From contig JAQFVV010000447.1 of assembly GCA_028023455.1 (NCBI GenBank), forward strand, positions 186,001 to 250,000: a stretch of DNA of 64,000 nt, in the 5' to 3' direction. Below, piece after piece: positions 21,748 to 33,929 of this stretch. The notes beneath the pieces were generated by a model that saw only the letters and a list, made by a program, of their open reading frames with translations, did no database searches and was not told where the DNA came from. This DNA is from Epiperipatus broadwayi (Eukaryota > Onychophora > Udeonychophora > Euonychophora > Peripatidae). Both the position numbers and the translations under genes were made by a program. The stretch's first letter is position 1. Every line of letters starts with the position of its first letter.

Positions 21748-22140
21748 TAAGCAAAACATTTTTGATGTCCATAACTGAAAATGTTTTATTATTTTCCTCC
21801 TATGAAATAATACTTTTTTTCGACTTAGCTGAGTACACTTTTTGGTGTTATTTACCAGAATCATAACTCTCACTGATTGGATAAATGTGTTGCCCTATTT
21901 GGAGGCATGGTTTATAGCCAATCCAATCATACCATTAACAAAAAAAAAACAGTATTTAACTTTCAACCAAATGGAATACCCTTACCCAGTTGTTTTGTAA
22001 TAAATATAGCAGCACATCTAGTCAATCAGTGAGAACTACGATTCTGGTGAACTATACCGAAAGTGCATTCAGTTGTGAAACTATTTTATAGGAAGAAAAT
22101 AATGAAACCTTTTTAGTTGTGGTTGTTTAATGTTTTGCTG
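21748..22140. mobile_element. Fold-back / MITE-like element, arms about 130 bp
   Basis: 21748-21880 recurs inverted at about 22020-22140 (landmarks: 'agcaaaacatt', 'ttattattttc', 'actttttggtgtta', 'ctcactgattg'). The middle is unrelated. No TSD or ORF was identified. Confidence 0.65.
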
Positions 22141-22227
22141 ACTTGTCAATTAATGATTTGGCTTATATGGATGTAAATTCAATCTAATATGACATTTTTA
22201 TACCAATAATCTAATTTTTTTCCCCAG

Positions 22228-22258
22228 TTATATGAGGATGAGAAAACCTACTATCGAG
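22228..22258 (+). CDS. Candidate exon A, partial, unknown protein
   Basis: A pyrimidine tract and acceptor (ttttttccccag, ending 22227) precede a 31-base GC-richer stretch that reads LYEDEKTYYR with one base left over, followed by GAG|GTGATG as a donor. The leftover phase fits candidate exon B at 33465. The family is not recognised. A 31-base exon is short, and chance splice motifs are common in DNA like this, so it remains a guess. Confidence 0.25.
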
Positions 22259-23729
22259 GTGATGTTCTAACTTGTAATAAGTTTTTCATTTGATAACAGT
22301 AGATAAAAAATGTTGAGAATGAAACAAGTGGTTTTCAATGGCAACTTATCTAAAAAATGATCAAAGAAATAGAAGATTTTGGTGGTATGGTAATTAATAT
22401 ATTGATCAGCCATGCCATTGATTTGGAATTCAAGTCTAGATTGGGTGAATCTTATCATTTTTGGATCTCAAACTGACTTAAGACCTTTTTTTTCCTAATT
22501 GGATCAAAGCCAACCTAGTTAACATTGATCAGCAAATGAATATCTAGACATTTTCAGCTAGTCTTGGATTAATTTGATTTTGTCTAATGAATATTGATGT
22601 GACAACTGAAATGGTAAGATTATAACATGCCTGTGGGGGAAGGAGTCATACTTCTGTGAATACAGAACCCATTATTATTACCTTTAATCAAATAAATGTC
22701 TATTTTTAAACAATTTGGAAGTTCACTAATTCTTATTTATTGACACTTAACATAAGTTTTATTTTATTTTAATAATGCAATAAACATGTTGATTTCAGCA
22801 TTCCACCTCATATTGATTTTTTTTGTATGACATTGAAATTTTGTCTTCAGTTGTCATAGTATCAGTTGTCATCTTTTTTGCTATATTGCCAGCTCATCTT
22901 CAGGTTCTTAAGTTATATAATTATTATCATTAATGTTTTTGTACTTAAAGTTTTGTCACTAGTGAAGGATGTTTTGCTATTTTTTGAACTTTAAATTATC
23001 ATTAACCAGCTCATGGCGATGTGATAATGAAACTTCCTACTATATGTATGATCTTTTTTGTCTATAGATTGTTTGTGTTTACATAGATGATTGTGAAGTA
23101 GAGCAATAGAGTGATTTATTGTAGATCTCTGGCTCATATTTACTGAAATTTGGAATGTGTATTTCCCAAGATGATTTTTTTTAGGTAATCACCTCAATAT
23201 CTGTTGGTAAATGGGTATTAGTTATTATCAGATGAGGAAAACATATTAATATAATATTTAATCAAGTTTATGCTTTATTAAAGTACATATAGAAGATGCT
23301 TTAGAATCACACAGGCTATATTGAAATATTTTTTCTTCAGCATGTACTATTTCATGCAATTTTAAATTGTTTATATCATCTTGTAATTACATAAAATACA
23401 ATGGAAAAAATTTTCATAGTATGTATTCTTCATACATTTAAAAACTTTTTAATAATAGTTTTGTAATTATATCATTAATTCTTAAAAACAAAATTATAAT
23501 ATAATGTAATGTTTACACTGATAATGAGGATGTTGTAAAGTTATGGACTATGGATTCATGATTAACTATATCAAATCCTCTTTTGTTATTCTGAGTGTAA
23601 GTGTCCAATGCTACTCGTTGAATTCAACCTTCTTTTTTTTTAATAAATAAATTAAATTGACAATATACAAAGAAAAATATATATATATATTTTTAAACTT
23701 TTCTAAAACATAATCATTATAAAGTACAT
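22259..23729. other. AT-rich DNA, nothing recognised
   Basis: No clear element was found. The minus-strand frame at 22267-22458 contains a weak B-box-like 'ggaattcaagtc' on the + strand near 22425 and is not a convincing gene. Confidence 0.4.
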
Positions 23730-24230
23730 TATGTAATACTCCAAAAACATTATCTTTTAAATAGTGTTAAATTTATTTTCTACACCTTGTGTCCCAGTGA
23801 ATACTTGACTATTTATTCTTCAAACAGTTTATAACACCATCTCTGACTCAATATATGTGTTACTAGTGACATAATTTTGCTATTTACCGCAAAAAATTTT
23901 AAGGTACTAATGGATCTAAATCACAATATACAATGTGTAATGTGACTGTGTTTTATACCTCTATATATGATCTCCAATGTTCTTTCTGCCTTCATGAAAT
24001 TTTGCCCAATTTAAACAAAATTTAATATTAGCGTATTATTCCATCATGAGTTAAGTTACGAAATACACTGTCATACTTCATGTCATAAGTCATTATCCAG
24101 TTAGGCTAGTTATCTGAAAATTTTAATAATGAATAGCTAAATATCTCAATGTATAATACATGCATTGATTCAAAGGTGGCACTGCAGACCATCACATTTT
24201 CACCATGACATACTATATATGTTTCAACTC
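23730..24230 (-). pseudogene. Mariner-like transposase remnant, internally deleted
   Basis: The minus strand near 23965-24050 reads NIKFCLNWAKFHEGRKNIGDH: the first helix region of a mariner transposase (xNIKFC.KLGK) joined directly to the later EGREN.ED block, so the intervening helix-turn-helix is deleted. Flanking sequence ('catgcattgattcaaaggtggcac' region, 24160-24185) is shared with the copies at 32100, 42280 and 52095. Confidence 0.6.
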
Positions 24231-24301
24231 TCTTTGGTAACTTTCCTCAGTGAAAACTTCTCTTTAGATTAATAAATTGTTATTTAGCGATTTTTGATGT
24301 T

Positions 24302-24436
24302 AAAAAGGGAAAAATGTCAAGCGTTGTTAGCCGAGTGGCCATCGCAGCTGTCTTGCAAGCAAGTAGTTGGTTGCAGACGGTTGTGGGTTCACGTCCCGGC
24401 CGTTGCTATGACATATGGAAAAAAAAAGGGAAAAAT
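24302..24436 (+). repeat. tRNA-derived SINE with perfect 14 bp TSD
   Basis: The body is 24316-24422, flanked by aaaaagggaaaaat at 24302-24315 and 24423-24436. The A box TTAGCCGAGTGGCC and B box GGGTTCACGTCCC (24385-24397) fit Pol III promoter consensus. The open frames across it on both strands are spurious. Confidence 0.9.
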
Positions 24437-24555
24437 TTGGCTAAATAGGACTGTTGAAAAGAGTGGCAAAAAAGCATCAAAAATAAAAAGCAAATTTATG
24501 GACATAAAAAAGTCATCTATGAGTGAGAATGAGTCTGATAACAGCAAAAAAATAT

Positions 24556-24870
24556 TATCATCATCATTTTCAATAATTGTCAATTTGGTGCGACTTGTCT
24601 CCAAGTTAATTTAGTTTTTTCAATTCATGGTTTCTCTTCTTCACAGTTAGGTTTCAGTTTTTCATCTGTTATTATCTTTTAGTAATATGTCTAATCCAAT
24701 TTTATTTTTGTTTCTTTATTTTTTTTTGTAATATCAGTTATACTTGTTTGTTCTCTCAGTCATATCTTTTGTTTTTCACATTCTGACCATATACTCATCC
24801 ATACTTTACTGCTTGATGTGAAGTCTTTGTATTATTCTTTTATTAAATGCATTTAGTCAAAATGTATCAG
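24556..24870 (-). pseudogene. RTE-type LINE 3' fragment
   Basis: The minus strand aligns with the last ~300 bases of the RTE at 44573, starting at the CATCATCAT end and running through the WAGH and R-rich C-terminal segments to about the 'TYGSET' block. It is 5'-truncated and full of substitutions. Confidence 0.65.
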
Positions 24871-25095
24871 AAATAATAAAAGTTAAGCATAAAAATTTAA
24901 GAGTAATGATTGGAAGGATGGTTTGAATACCGTTCTTTCAATACTCTTGATCATTCCTGAATTGGGAAATATTTTGAATTTGATTCTTTATTTACTCATC
25001 TGTAATTATAATGATTAAAAAAGTGAAATACTTAAAAGAGTATTTCTGTACATGTTGCTTAAATGAGATTACCAATTAAAAATAAATTTAAGTAG

Positions 25096-28050
25096 TGTAA
25101 CAGTCAGATTTGTACACTCATGCAACAAAATTCAGAGCCCAAGCAAAATATACCAAAGCTGACCGTAGTGAGGTGGTTGAGACCTCTAATCCGACCAAAC
25201 TCCAACTCATCTGCCAGTACTCCAAATTTAACACCTTATGAGTGACATTCCTGGGGCTACACTCAGTTCTCATTTAACCGCGAGCCGACATAGAACAGGG
25301 AGAAACACGAGACTTAAGATCATTACTAACCTAACTAAATAAGTGATATATATATAACACTTAACACTCCATTAATCTTAACTACCAGACATACACATAT
25401 AACATATAAACTCATTAAGAAATTGGAGTATGAACTGTGACATTTAATAATATACTGTGGATTGGATAAAATACTATGGATTGGATAAGATACTGTGGTT
25501 TGGTTTGATCTAGAGTCTGAGCAAGAAAGATATACAACAGTTTATATTTAAAAGGATTTATTAAAACAATAACAAATGATCTAACACAAAATATCATAAT
25601 GGCAGGGATTGTATAATCTTCACAAGGTATTCAACACAGGCAAGCATGTTACAATAGTTGGGACTGTTATCAAGTACATCTGTTCCCTTTTAAACATATT
25701 ACAATACATGTGTGTGTGATTTATAGAGGTCATGCCTAATTATTTAATATGCTCATCTTATGAACTTGACTTGCTTAAGTTAGAAGTTGATACCTTAGTA
25801 GAGATGATAATGAGTACAGCCAGTTTTAAAGGCTGTTATATATACTAATTAAATGAGCAACTAAATAAACTCAGAATCATGCAGATTCAATCTGATAACC
25901 CAGATTCAAACTCCAGTCTAAAGCTGAATGATTAATTAATATGGGAAAAAGAACTGGTTACCATTAGGTCCACATATATGCGCTATGGCGCTATACAAAA
26001 TATTAAAAAAATAAACTTGCAGTGCGAGTGTGTGATTCTTCAAGAGTTTCAGCATCAAATGCTCGGTTTGCTCTGAGACCGACGGTTTGCTGCTATTGAT
26101 ATATGAACATAAAGTTCAGGAAGTCGGATTGCCTTTAGAAAAAATCTGGGTCCTCACGCCCCCAGTTCTAATGAAGATAGCCATAACCCGAACTAAATAA
26201 AGGGGCGGTTTGTTACCGTGAACCCTTGTCAGAGGCAGCAAAACGTAACACATATAAGTGTACTATATAAAAACATACCCGCAATGCACGTAATATATAT
26301 ATAAAAAGCAATAAGTATGCATATAATTAATTGCGCCTAAAACAGATAGCTTTTATCTGTCAAGCTAATTCAAAACAGTTCTTAAAATTAGCATTATAAG
26401 TATGCTAATAAAATGGGCTTAAACTACTTAAAAATAATCTAGTTAAGATCCTGAATCTGCATATAAAGATTCTTAATTAAGGAGGGAAAGTATATTCGAT
26501 GGGACTTAATACAAACATTAGCAAATATACTTTATCATCTCTAGACAATATATATATTCCCTTCCAACTAATAGATATCAAAGGTCATAATATAAGATCG
26601 GTTAAGCAAACCTTGAAAAAATACAATTTTACAAAATATATATAACTATGATAATAACGAGTGGTTAGCGCATTCGTTTATTACCCATATTATAATTTCG
26701 AAACAATGATTTAATAAAATAAACAATGCTTTTAAAATGTCTAAGTGAAGATCACAATTATCTCCTTTATAAATTACTTACTTAGTTTCATTGTTTCGAA
26801 ATCTGAGCATATTATCACATATTAAACATAACAAAATGCATTTAAACGAAATATTAAAATTACTGAAATTAGGCAAGACCGTTAGTTTGTAGGAATTGAA
26901 GAGAATGAATTTCGGACATTTAATGAGTATAAAAAAAAATATGAAATCTTTTAATTCATAAAAGATTTCAGCAGTTTATAAAATTAAAGTAAGTGATCTT
27001 TTTTTCTTTTACATTATATATAAATTTACACAGATTGATAGTTTCTTTTTAGAAGAGGGTAAAAATTAAAGAGTTTCTTTATAATTTAGATAGAAAGTTC
27101 TTTTTAAAGTGTTACAAGAATTTATAGATTAAAGTTCATACCGCAGCTTTTTTGAAAATGATTACCATCTCTCTGCCTCCTTGATTGGACTTGAAGCATA
27201 TATCAATGATAGTGGTTGGAATAGGGCGTCTGACAGCATCATAATCTTCAGTGGCCTTTCAGATAGGTTAAATTTCTTCATATTCTCCATGCAGGTTGCT
27301 GGAAAGTCTATTCAAAGGTATGTTTAGAGGAACTGAGAGCAGCCATCTGGCTTAAGAGCCAGTAAATATATTATTTTACTCGATCATTTTGGATTCTGGT
27401 CTCCACAATAATTTACAGGAAAAGCAAGCTAAAGAGACATTTTCAAAAAAATCTGCAATATTTATATTCCCTAGATCAAAAGCCAGCGACTATCTATTTT
27501 AAAACACTATTCAAACTTCTTCTAAGTTTTAGCCTTAGGTCTCTTTTGATTCTTATCTTTTTTTTTATCTTGTTGCCCAAACTTTTACTGGTTTGATCTG
27601 GGAAAAGAAATTCATTACAATCGTAATGAATGAGCTCTAGAACAATGTCAATAACCTAGGGACCATCTGATCCCACCTGCAAATTATTCTAAATAAAAAT
27701 CTGCGATATCTATATTCCCTAGATCAAAAGCCAGCGACTATCTATTTTAAAACACAATTCAAACTTCTAAGTTTTACAGCAGTCTGTCTCTTTTGATTCT
27801 AATCTCTCTTTTTTTTATCTTGTTGCCAAATTTTTACTGGTTTGATCTGGGAAAAGAAATTCATTACAATCATAATGAATGAGCTCTAGAACAATGTCAA
27901 TAACCTAGGGACCATCTGATCTCACCTGCGAATTATTCTAAATAGTTTTATTACCAATCTGTGAATTTCGCATGTGATTTATAATTTACTTAAACCAAAC
28001 TTGTTAAAGAATATTTAGCCACATTTTCTAAACAAAATAACCCTTATACA
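25096..28050 (-). mobile_element. Probable LTR element (family L2); right end uncertain
   Basis: It starts TGTAACAG at 25096. A matching inverted end, TGTTACA, lies at 27116 (giving 2.02 kb), but resemblance to the L1 layout suggests it may run on to about 28050. A minus-strand AATAAA-type signal lies near 25555. Several GC-richer blocks (25110-25290, 26030-26240) resemble LTR regulatory sequence in composition. No coding domain was found and no TSD at either possible end. The short ORFs inside carry no recognisable motif. Confidence 0.35.
27449..27944 (+). repeat. Tandem duplication, unit about 247 bp
   Basis: 27449-27695 is repeated at 27697-27944 with few differences, mainly a small indel near 27520/27765. 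Long identical blocks include 'ggtttgatctgggaaaagaa' and 'aatgagctctagaacaatg'. The high similarity suggests a fairly recent duplication. Confidence 0.85.
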
Positions 28051-28149
28051 ATATATTATTTATATAAATGCTGCAATATATCTATACAAAATTTAATATC
28101 ATTATCATTTACAGGTGCTTGTATGTGTGACAATAAACATATAATTGTT

Positions 28150-28285
28150 TGAATGCATATAAAACTGTGACTATATATATAACTGTATAAATGAATATAT
28201 CGCTGTGTGGATATACATACAACTGTGTAAACATATATATACAGCTGTGTAAAGGCATATAACACTGAGTGGATACATATACACG
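28150..28285 (+). repeat. Degenerate minisatellite, unit about 25-30 bp
   Basis: Four to five units of the type 'acaactgtgtaaacatata' recur with variation. The overlapping minus-strand ORFs are translations of this repeat. Confidence 0.55.
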
Positions 28286-29659
28286 TGTACTAAAGAGTGT
28301 TTAAAACCGGCATAGATGTGTCTATGGAGACATAAAGGTGAAACAGATAGAAGGATAGTAATATCTGTTTCAGTAGTATTAATAAACAAAATGAAATGTA
28401 ATAAAAAGGGAATTTATTTAAATGCATTTTATTAGAATAATTTAAACATAATTTAGTTTTAAATTAACTTTATTAGGTTTACTATATATTAGAGATTATT
28501 TACAAATCTTACTGAAACAAATAATAAAATAGATGTTCATAATTTAGCAATAATCAATATAATGCTTATCAAGTAATATATTCAATAGCCAAGTCACTGG
28601 GTTGTTGTTAATGAAATCAGATTCTATGTAGCTGCAAAAATATCAGCTGGTGCATGGGTTTGATCTCTGGTCCTAATATTTAATTTTTTTAGAAAGAGTG
28701 ATTTAATATTGTGAGATGTGCGATTAAAGCTTAGATAGCATCTTACAAACCAGAGTGTGAAAAGAATGAATGTAGTAATTCTTATATTGGGAAGAGGACC
28801 ACTTTGTATATTTTTTATGAGGTTGTTGATTGTTAGTGAGTTTGAATGAGTCATGTTAGCATAATTTAAGTAATAAATCACTTCTACTTTAATTCTGCCA
28901 TCTAGTGAAAGCTTGAGAAATCTATGGATGCAGACTTAATAAATGCATGTTACATTAGATGGCAGCACTGGAGGTGAAGGTGTAAGCAGGTTTCATGTGA
29001 TTTATTGTTTATTTTAAACCTAATTTGTTAATGAATAATATTTAAAAATGATATTAAAATTTAAAAAAAATAAATTTAAATTCATTATTTGTTTTTTTTT
29101 GTATTAGGAAAAGCATATGTAGAAGAAAATTCATTAATAAAAAGTTACACCATTTTTGAAATTTTATTTAACATATCATGATATGTTAAAAGGGGATTGG
29201 ATATTAAAGATTATTCATTATCATTGATTTTCTTTTGATATTTTAAGAGTAAATGTAGAATGTATCCCTTAATTTGTTTCTTTTATATTTTGTACACAGA
29301 TGAGAATCAATAATGGATAAATTGCCATGAGTTTACTATCTAAGTTCTTTATAAATTGCACAAAGATTTATAGTTTTTATCATTTTTTTATAGCTATTGT
29401 TGTCACATGTTTTAAGGATAAACTTTTAGTTGGCTTTTATATGTCATACACAGTTGTGAATCAGTTTGCATTATTCACACAGCATATGAAGATCTGATTT
29501 TTTTTACTAATTTAAGTTTTTCACAATAGAGTGCACTTCTGTAGTCTTTGATCTTACGTATGTAAGGAAGGCATAGAAAATATTAGGTATCTGTTAATTG
29601 AATAAATGCCTGCAAGCAGGAAGGGTACAAATAATGAAGTTGTAGAAGAATAAATATAA
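28286..29659. other. AT-rich DNA with possible old repeat
   Basis: A region near 28620-28870 shares phrases ('gtagctgcaaaa', 'tagcatctta', 'aatgagtcatgt') with the repeat at 47870-48310, so it may be a distant copy. Its minus-strand ORF is not considered a gene. Nothing else was recognised. Confidence 0.35.
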
Positions 29660-29925
29660 ACAAAGTGATTATATAGAAAGTGCATTCTTGGTTTTTATGC
29701 TGGGTTTGGGGAAAAAAATAAGGGAGATTTGAATATAAAGGCCATATAGTTGACAAAGATTATGCCATGGAAATGGGATGGAGCAGGATAGAGAAGAATA
29801 TGGATAAAACTTAGGATGTGGAATGGAAAGGGAAGGGAAGGTGACTAACAGATTTCTCTGGGCATAGTAGCTGAGAGATTCCTGACCGATAAAGGAGAAG
29901 CCATAGTGCATCGCATTGCTTGCTT
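29660..29925 (-). other. GC-richer patch with 80-codon open frame, unrecognised
   Basis: The minus-strand frame 29911-29669 starts MHYGFSFIGQESLSYYAQRN and is rich in Ser, Pro and Tyr. No domain is recognised, no splice context was evident, and purine-rich repetition on the + strand (gggaagggaagg) suggests repeat DNA. It ends next to the palindromic element at 29942. Confidence 0.25.
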
Positions 29926-29929
29926 TTAG

Positions 29930-30337
29930 TACATTATGATAAAATATATAATTGTTAATTAGAGAAGATATTAATTAGTATTAAAGTTTATCGGCTTAAC
30001 GTTTTCGAGGATCCATGCCTCATATTCATAGCCTTCATAAAATGTATAATAAAATATGCAAATACAAATATTCAAATAAGCTTATTTGAATATTTGTATT
30101 TGCATATTTTATTATACATTTTATTAAAATATGCAAATACAAATATTCAAATAAGCTTATTTGAATATTTGTATTTGCATATTTTATTATACATTTTATG
30201 AAGGCTATGAATATGAGGCATGGATCCTCGAAAACGTTAAGCCGATAAACTTTAATACTAATTAATATCTTCTCTAATTAACAATTATATATTTTACATA
30301 TAGTGAGAAGTAAAGCTATATTTATTACATTATGATA
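29930..30337 (+). mobile_element. Near-perfect palindromic element with perfect 12 bp TSD
   Basis: tacattatgata at 29930-29941 and 30326-30337 bounds the element (29942-30325). A palindrome of about 355 bases with no visible mismatch over the outer arms (29941-30001 against 30235-30295) contains two smaller perfect palindromes centred near 30081 and 30154. A unique 3' tail of 30 bases (30296-30325) follows. Each arm has a hammerhead-like block: stem I GGCT/AGCC, stem II GAGG/CCTC, GAA, the palindrome AACGTT, but a degenerate ATGAATAT in place of CTGANGA. The plan matches the F1/F2 fold-backs. Confidence 0.85.
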
Positions 30338-32099
30338 GTTGATATAAAATTGCCCAGATATTAGAAAGTTTCATTAATTTTTTTATTTTCTGTTCTCGTT
30401 CTTTTTGAAAATAAACTTGTAGCATTGATTTGTGATTTTTTTAGTTACAAGTAAAAATCAATATATATATATATATTGGGGATATTCGGTTAGCCTTTAG
30501 GTAAACATAATTTTAACCTGATTTTATAACAATTTAACTGTTCATTACTGTGTGCCTACAGAAATTATAGTCTGTATATATTTTTGGATTAATGACTGAC
30601 CTAAAAAAGTTATGGATTTTATAATGTGTATTTTTTTTAAATCTCTATTATTTAATATTTTAAAAGCATGTACGATCTTTTCTTCCTTTAAAAACAAGAA
30701 CATGTGTCTTTTAAATACAATACCAAACTAATCAAATGCACTCCGAATGTTTTTATTCATTTATTTATTTCCTCCACTTTGTTTGCTTTTGCTGATTTCT
30801 GTTGGCTTAAGTAAACTTAATTATCTACTTCAGCATTGCTTCCTACTACAGTATCTTTAGGCAAAAATAATCTTAAACGTTATAAGTATTGTTTTCTACT
30901 TTGACTAAGGCTAGTGTTGAAAACGTGCTTTAAAAACTAATGATCAAATGTATTTTGATAATTTAAATTTTGATATCTTTTAACATTTTTCTTTTCTTTT
31001 CTTTAACTGAGATGTAAAGTTTATACTGAGCTAGGAATAATCTCTGGTTTAATAAGTGATTAGTTATAAACATTAATGTATTTATCTGAATTCATTGGTA
31101 TCAAAGTTGTAATTGCAGAAATATTGACCCTTGTATATCGTAATAATGAAAAATTTTGTAAAGGAAACAAAATTTAAAATACAACGCTGCTTAAATTAAA
31201 TGGCAGTGAGAGATAGAGGGCAAGGAGATAGTTTTTTTTTAATTCTAATTGAATATATAAAAATAAACATTCGCCATATTATCCTAAATTTAAAAATGAT
31301 GACACCTGCAAGATGCCTCTTCATCTATGAAAAATGGCTGCATCACATTCTAATCATGTTTTTTTGTCGTTAGTGCTTGATCATTTAGCAACAACCTCAA
31401 TTATTTTAAATCTTTACCATCTGGCTAAGAATAATTAGAATACCCATTTACCAACCAATAATGAATGAGTTTGCCATAGAGTAGCTATATGGAAAAAAAA
31501 AAAAAAGTCGATATTTTATTGGGTATTTTTAACCATGAAAAAAACCCCAATGACCTGAATTTTATTCCTGGATTTATGAGCTTAACAAATTAACTTAGTG
31601 ACCATCTCATCACCACTTGATTTCTATGAGCTAGCAGTAATCATTCTGTACATAGAATCAATTCTTTAGAACCAGTGAGTAATTAATGAATACTAGATGG
31701 CAGGGATTAATATTATAAAGAAACATTGGGCATTTGAACATTATATCAGGTAAAGAAAAATTATTATTAGATATTACCAGTTCGTGGGTCATTGGAATTA
31801 TTTCTCCTCAAAATGATCTACCATTTATTTGGTTTGTTTGGCTTCCCAATAACATATTCTTTTTTATGATAATAGAGGCCACTGCTGGCTATCCGCTTGG
31901 GGGGGGGGGGTCCATCAACTTATCTGGGTATTTTTTTTTATAGTGAAATAAGATGAATATAAAAAAAGTTTAGTAAATTTTATTCATTAAAAAAAAAGGA
32001 TTAATATTCTTTTCCTAATTAATTAAACATATAATAGTCTGTATGGAGACATTTTATTATATGGATAAATTGCAATATAAATTAACAGCAATGCCAATA
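30338..32099. other. AT-rich DNA, nothing recognised
   Basis: A poly-G run (31901-31910) and poly-A runs stand out. The ORF at 31734-31943 has no recognisable domain. No bounded element. Confidence 0.45.
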
Positions 32100-32560
32100 C
32101 TGTACACAGTGTTCACCAGTGTAATGTGACTGCTTTTTTCTCCAAGCTACATACAGTGCCATCTGTGAATCATTGCATGTGTTACATATTGTAAAAAGTT
32201 TAAGATGCTACCGTGTTTGGGTTATGAGTTATGGTATGAAATGCGAGTGTGTTTCATAATTGCCAATGAAATATTTGAAATGATCCAAACTGTCCATGAT
32301 AGTGAATCCATCCATGAGTTATAAGAATGTTTTCAAGTGGTTTTCAAGATTTAATGATGGCAGCAAGAACACTGAAAATGATTAGTGAAGATATGAAAAA
32401 CATATTTAGTGCCATATTTCATGATCTGGGCATTTCAAAAATATTGGCTGTGATTAACTAAATTATGCTAATACGTTACACATGATAATCCAGTAGTGAA
32501 CCTGCAAGCAGCTTGAAGAGAGAACAAGATATATTTTCACTATGTATATTTGGAGAAAAC
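32100..32560 (+). pseudogene. Mariner-like transposase remnant
   Basis: The + strand reads EIFEMIQTVHDSESIHE near 32265-32320 and, after a stop and shift, VFKWFSRFNDGSKNTEND near 32325-32390. That is the second helix-turn-helix of mariner transposases (TxEMLxxVYGDE...VFEWFKRFKDGRENxED). The upstream 'gtgccatctgtgaatcattgc' block (32157-32177) is shared with the other copies. The DDE/D domain is not present. Confidence 0.65.
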
Positions 32561-32634
32561 ATTAAAAATATGAAATACAGCTAAATGCATTTTCAATGCT
32601 ATGCATGGCTGAAAAGAATGTTCACCTGTGAAAA

Positions 32635-32698
32635 TACATTAAGGTTGTATTTAATATTTTTTTACATACATTAAGGTTGTATTTAATATTTTTTTACA
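32635..32698 (+). repeat. Exact 32 bp tandem duplication
   Basis: tacattaaggttgtatttaa and the 12 following bases occur at 32635 and again at 32667 without change. Confidence 0.9.
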
Positions 32699-32715
32699 TT
32701 TTTTTTATCACTGTC

Positions 32716-32945
32716 TCATATATACTTTAATGCAATTTTTATATAATCCCTTTTTATTTTGCTTATGGTTTCAAATATCCTGCAGTCTTCATCAGAACAA
32801 AATAAAAATTGCATTAAAGAAAATATTTAGTTATAGTTGTAGAGAGAGAAGTTATAAAGAGCTCTGATGATGATTACAGGACAATCGAAACCATAAGCAA
32901 AATAAAGAAGGAATTATATAAAAATTGCATCAAAGGGAATATGAG
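32716..32945. mobile_element. PLE-end-like fold-back with hammerhead-like motifs
   Basis: 32716-32800 recurs inverted at about 32860-32940. Each arm has CTGATGA, a ~16 base stem II region (GATT/AATC in the right arm) and GAAACC, then ATAAGC. On the + strand CTGATGA is at 32863-32869 and GAAACC at 32886-32891. Stem I can form GCT/AGC, but no proper stem III is visible, so this is hammerhead-derived at best. No TSD found. Confidence 0.45.
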
Positions 32946-33092
32946 GAGATGATAAAAAAAGTATTTGAATATATGAAGAGAAATGCAAAAAAAGTAAAGG
33001 AGAAGATATGATTTTTTTTTTTTAATGTTTCTCTGAATATATAGTATTGTGGTTGTCTTTAATTTACTATATTTCAGTGACAGAATAATTAT

Positions 33093-33271
33093 AGTTATTT
33101 ATAAGTAATTTAGCTTGCACTTTACGCAAAAAAGTGAAGTTATATGGCTTAGCCATATAACTTGTAAGAAGATTGAGACAAGCTTCACTTTTTTGCGTAA
33201 AGCACAAGCTAAATTACTTACTACTCAAAGGTGAAGTAGAAAACTATTATTTTATTTCAGTTATTTATAAG
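33093..33271 (+). mobile_element. 153 bp fold-back element with perfect 13 bp TSD
   Basis: agttatttataag at 33093-33105 and 33259-33271 bounds the element (33106-33258). 33106-33145 recurs inverted at 33183-33222, and an inner palindrome 'agttatatggcttagcc' lies at 33137-33164. A unique 36-base tail follows the right arm. The plan is the same as the larger fold-backs. No hammerhead core seen. Confidence 0.85.
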
Positions 33272-33464
33272 GTAGATTACAGTTAATCCAAACACCATTA
33301 ATTCATAAAACTTCTAGTACCGGGACAAAATTTCAAAATATTATTTTGCTGTATTGTTTTAATTACTGTTATATAAAATTTTGTGCCATTATAAGTAGAG
33401 GCATATTTTATATTTTAGAATGTTATTAATAAAATCAATTTATGCAGTATATCTATGTTTTCAG

Positions 33465-33553
33465 CAGAAGAAAAAGAAGAAAAAAATTTATTATCAAATT
33501 CCAAAAAATCTACAAATCTGAACAGCTGTGGAAACAATGATTTCAAATTAATT
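33465..33553 (+). CDS. Candidate exon B, partial, unknown charged protein segment
   Basis: The acceptor ctatgttttcag ends at 33464 and the donor ATT|GTAGGC lies at 33553. The 89-base stretch reads (A)EEKEEKNLLSNSKKSTNLNS followed by CGNNDFKLI, open throughout, Lys/Glu/Asn-rich like a linker. With the one base carried over from candidate exon A the frame is continuous and ends in phase 0. No family is recognised. A pyrimidine tract is modest and the composition is low complexity, so it could be chance. Confidence 0.25.
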
Positions 33554-33900
33554 GTAGGCTCCTTTTTTTATTCTATATTTTTCTTTGATACTTTGAAAAT
33601 ATTTTATGATTCAATAATAATATATAAAAATGTTTTTATGTAATTTGATCAATAATGCACTAAAACTTCAAAAATATTTTTTTTCTTGAACCTCAATTTT
33701 GGTTGCTATATGTAACTTGAAATAAAAGGGTAGGATATTCATAAAGTAATCACTTTGATCGCTTAATATAACACCCAAATTTGTGGCTGAATAAAGATCA
33801 TCAACAAGTGATGCCTCCCCCCCCCCATATGTACAAAATGACTATCAATCAATAAAGATCATGATTTCCTAATATGGCCCGACCAAAATATAATCGCAAC
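33554..33900. other. AT-rich DNA, nothing recognised
   Basis: A C-run (33819-33827) is the only notable point. Confidence 0.4.
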
Positions 33901-33929
33901 TTTCAGAAACAAATATTAAAATGCTCAAT

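Noticed and set aside
27449-27944. CRISPR-like or ribozyme satellite
   Set aside because: Only two long units with no spacers, and no hammerhead core in the unit.
28056-28389. Tyr/Ile-rich minus-strand ORFs
   Set aside because: They are translations of a degenerate minisatellite.
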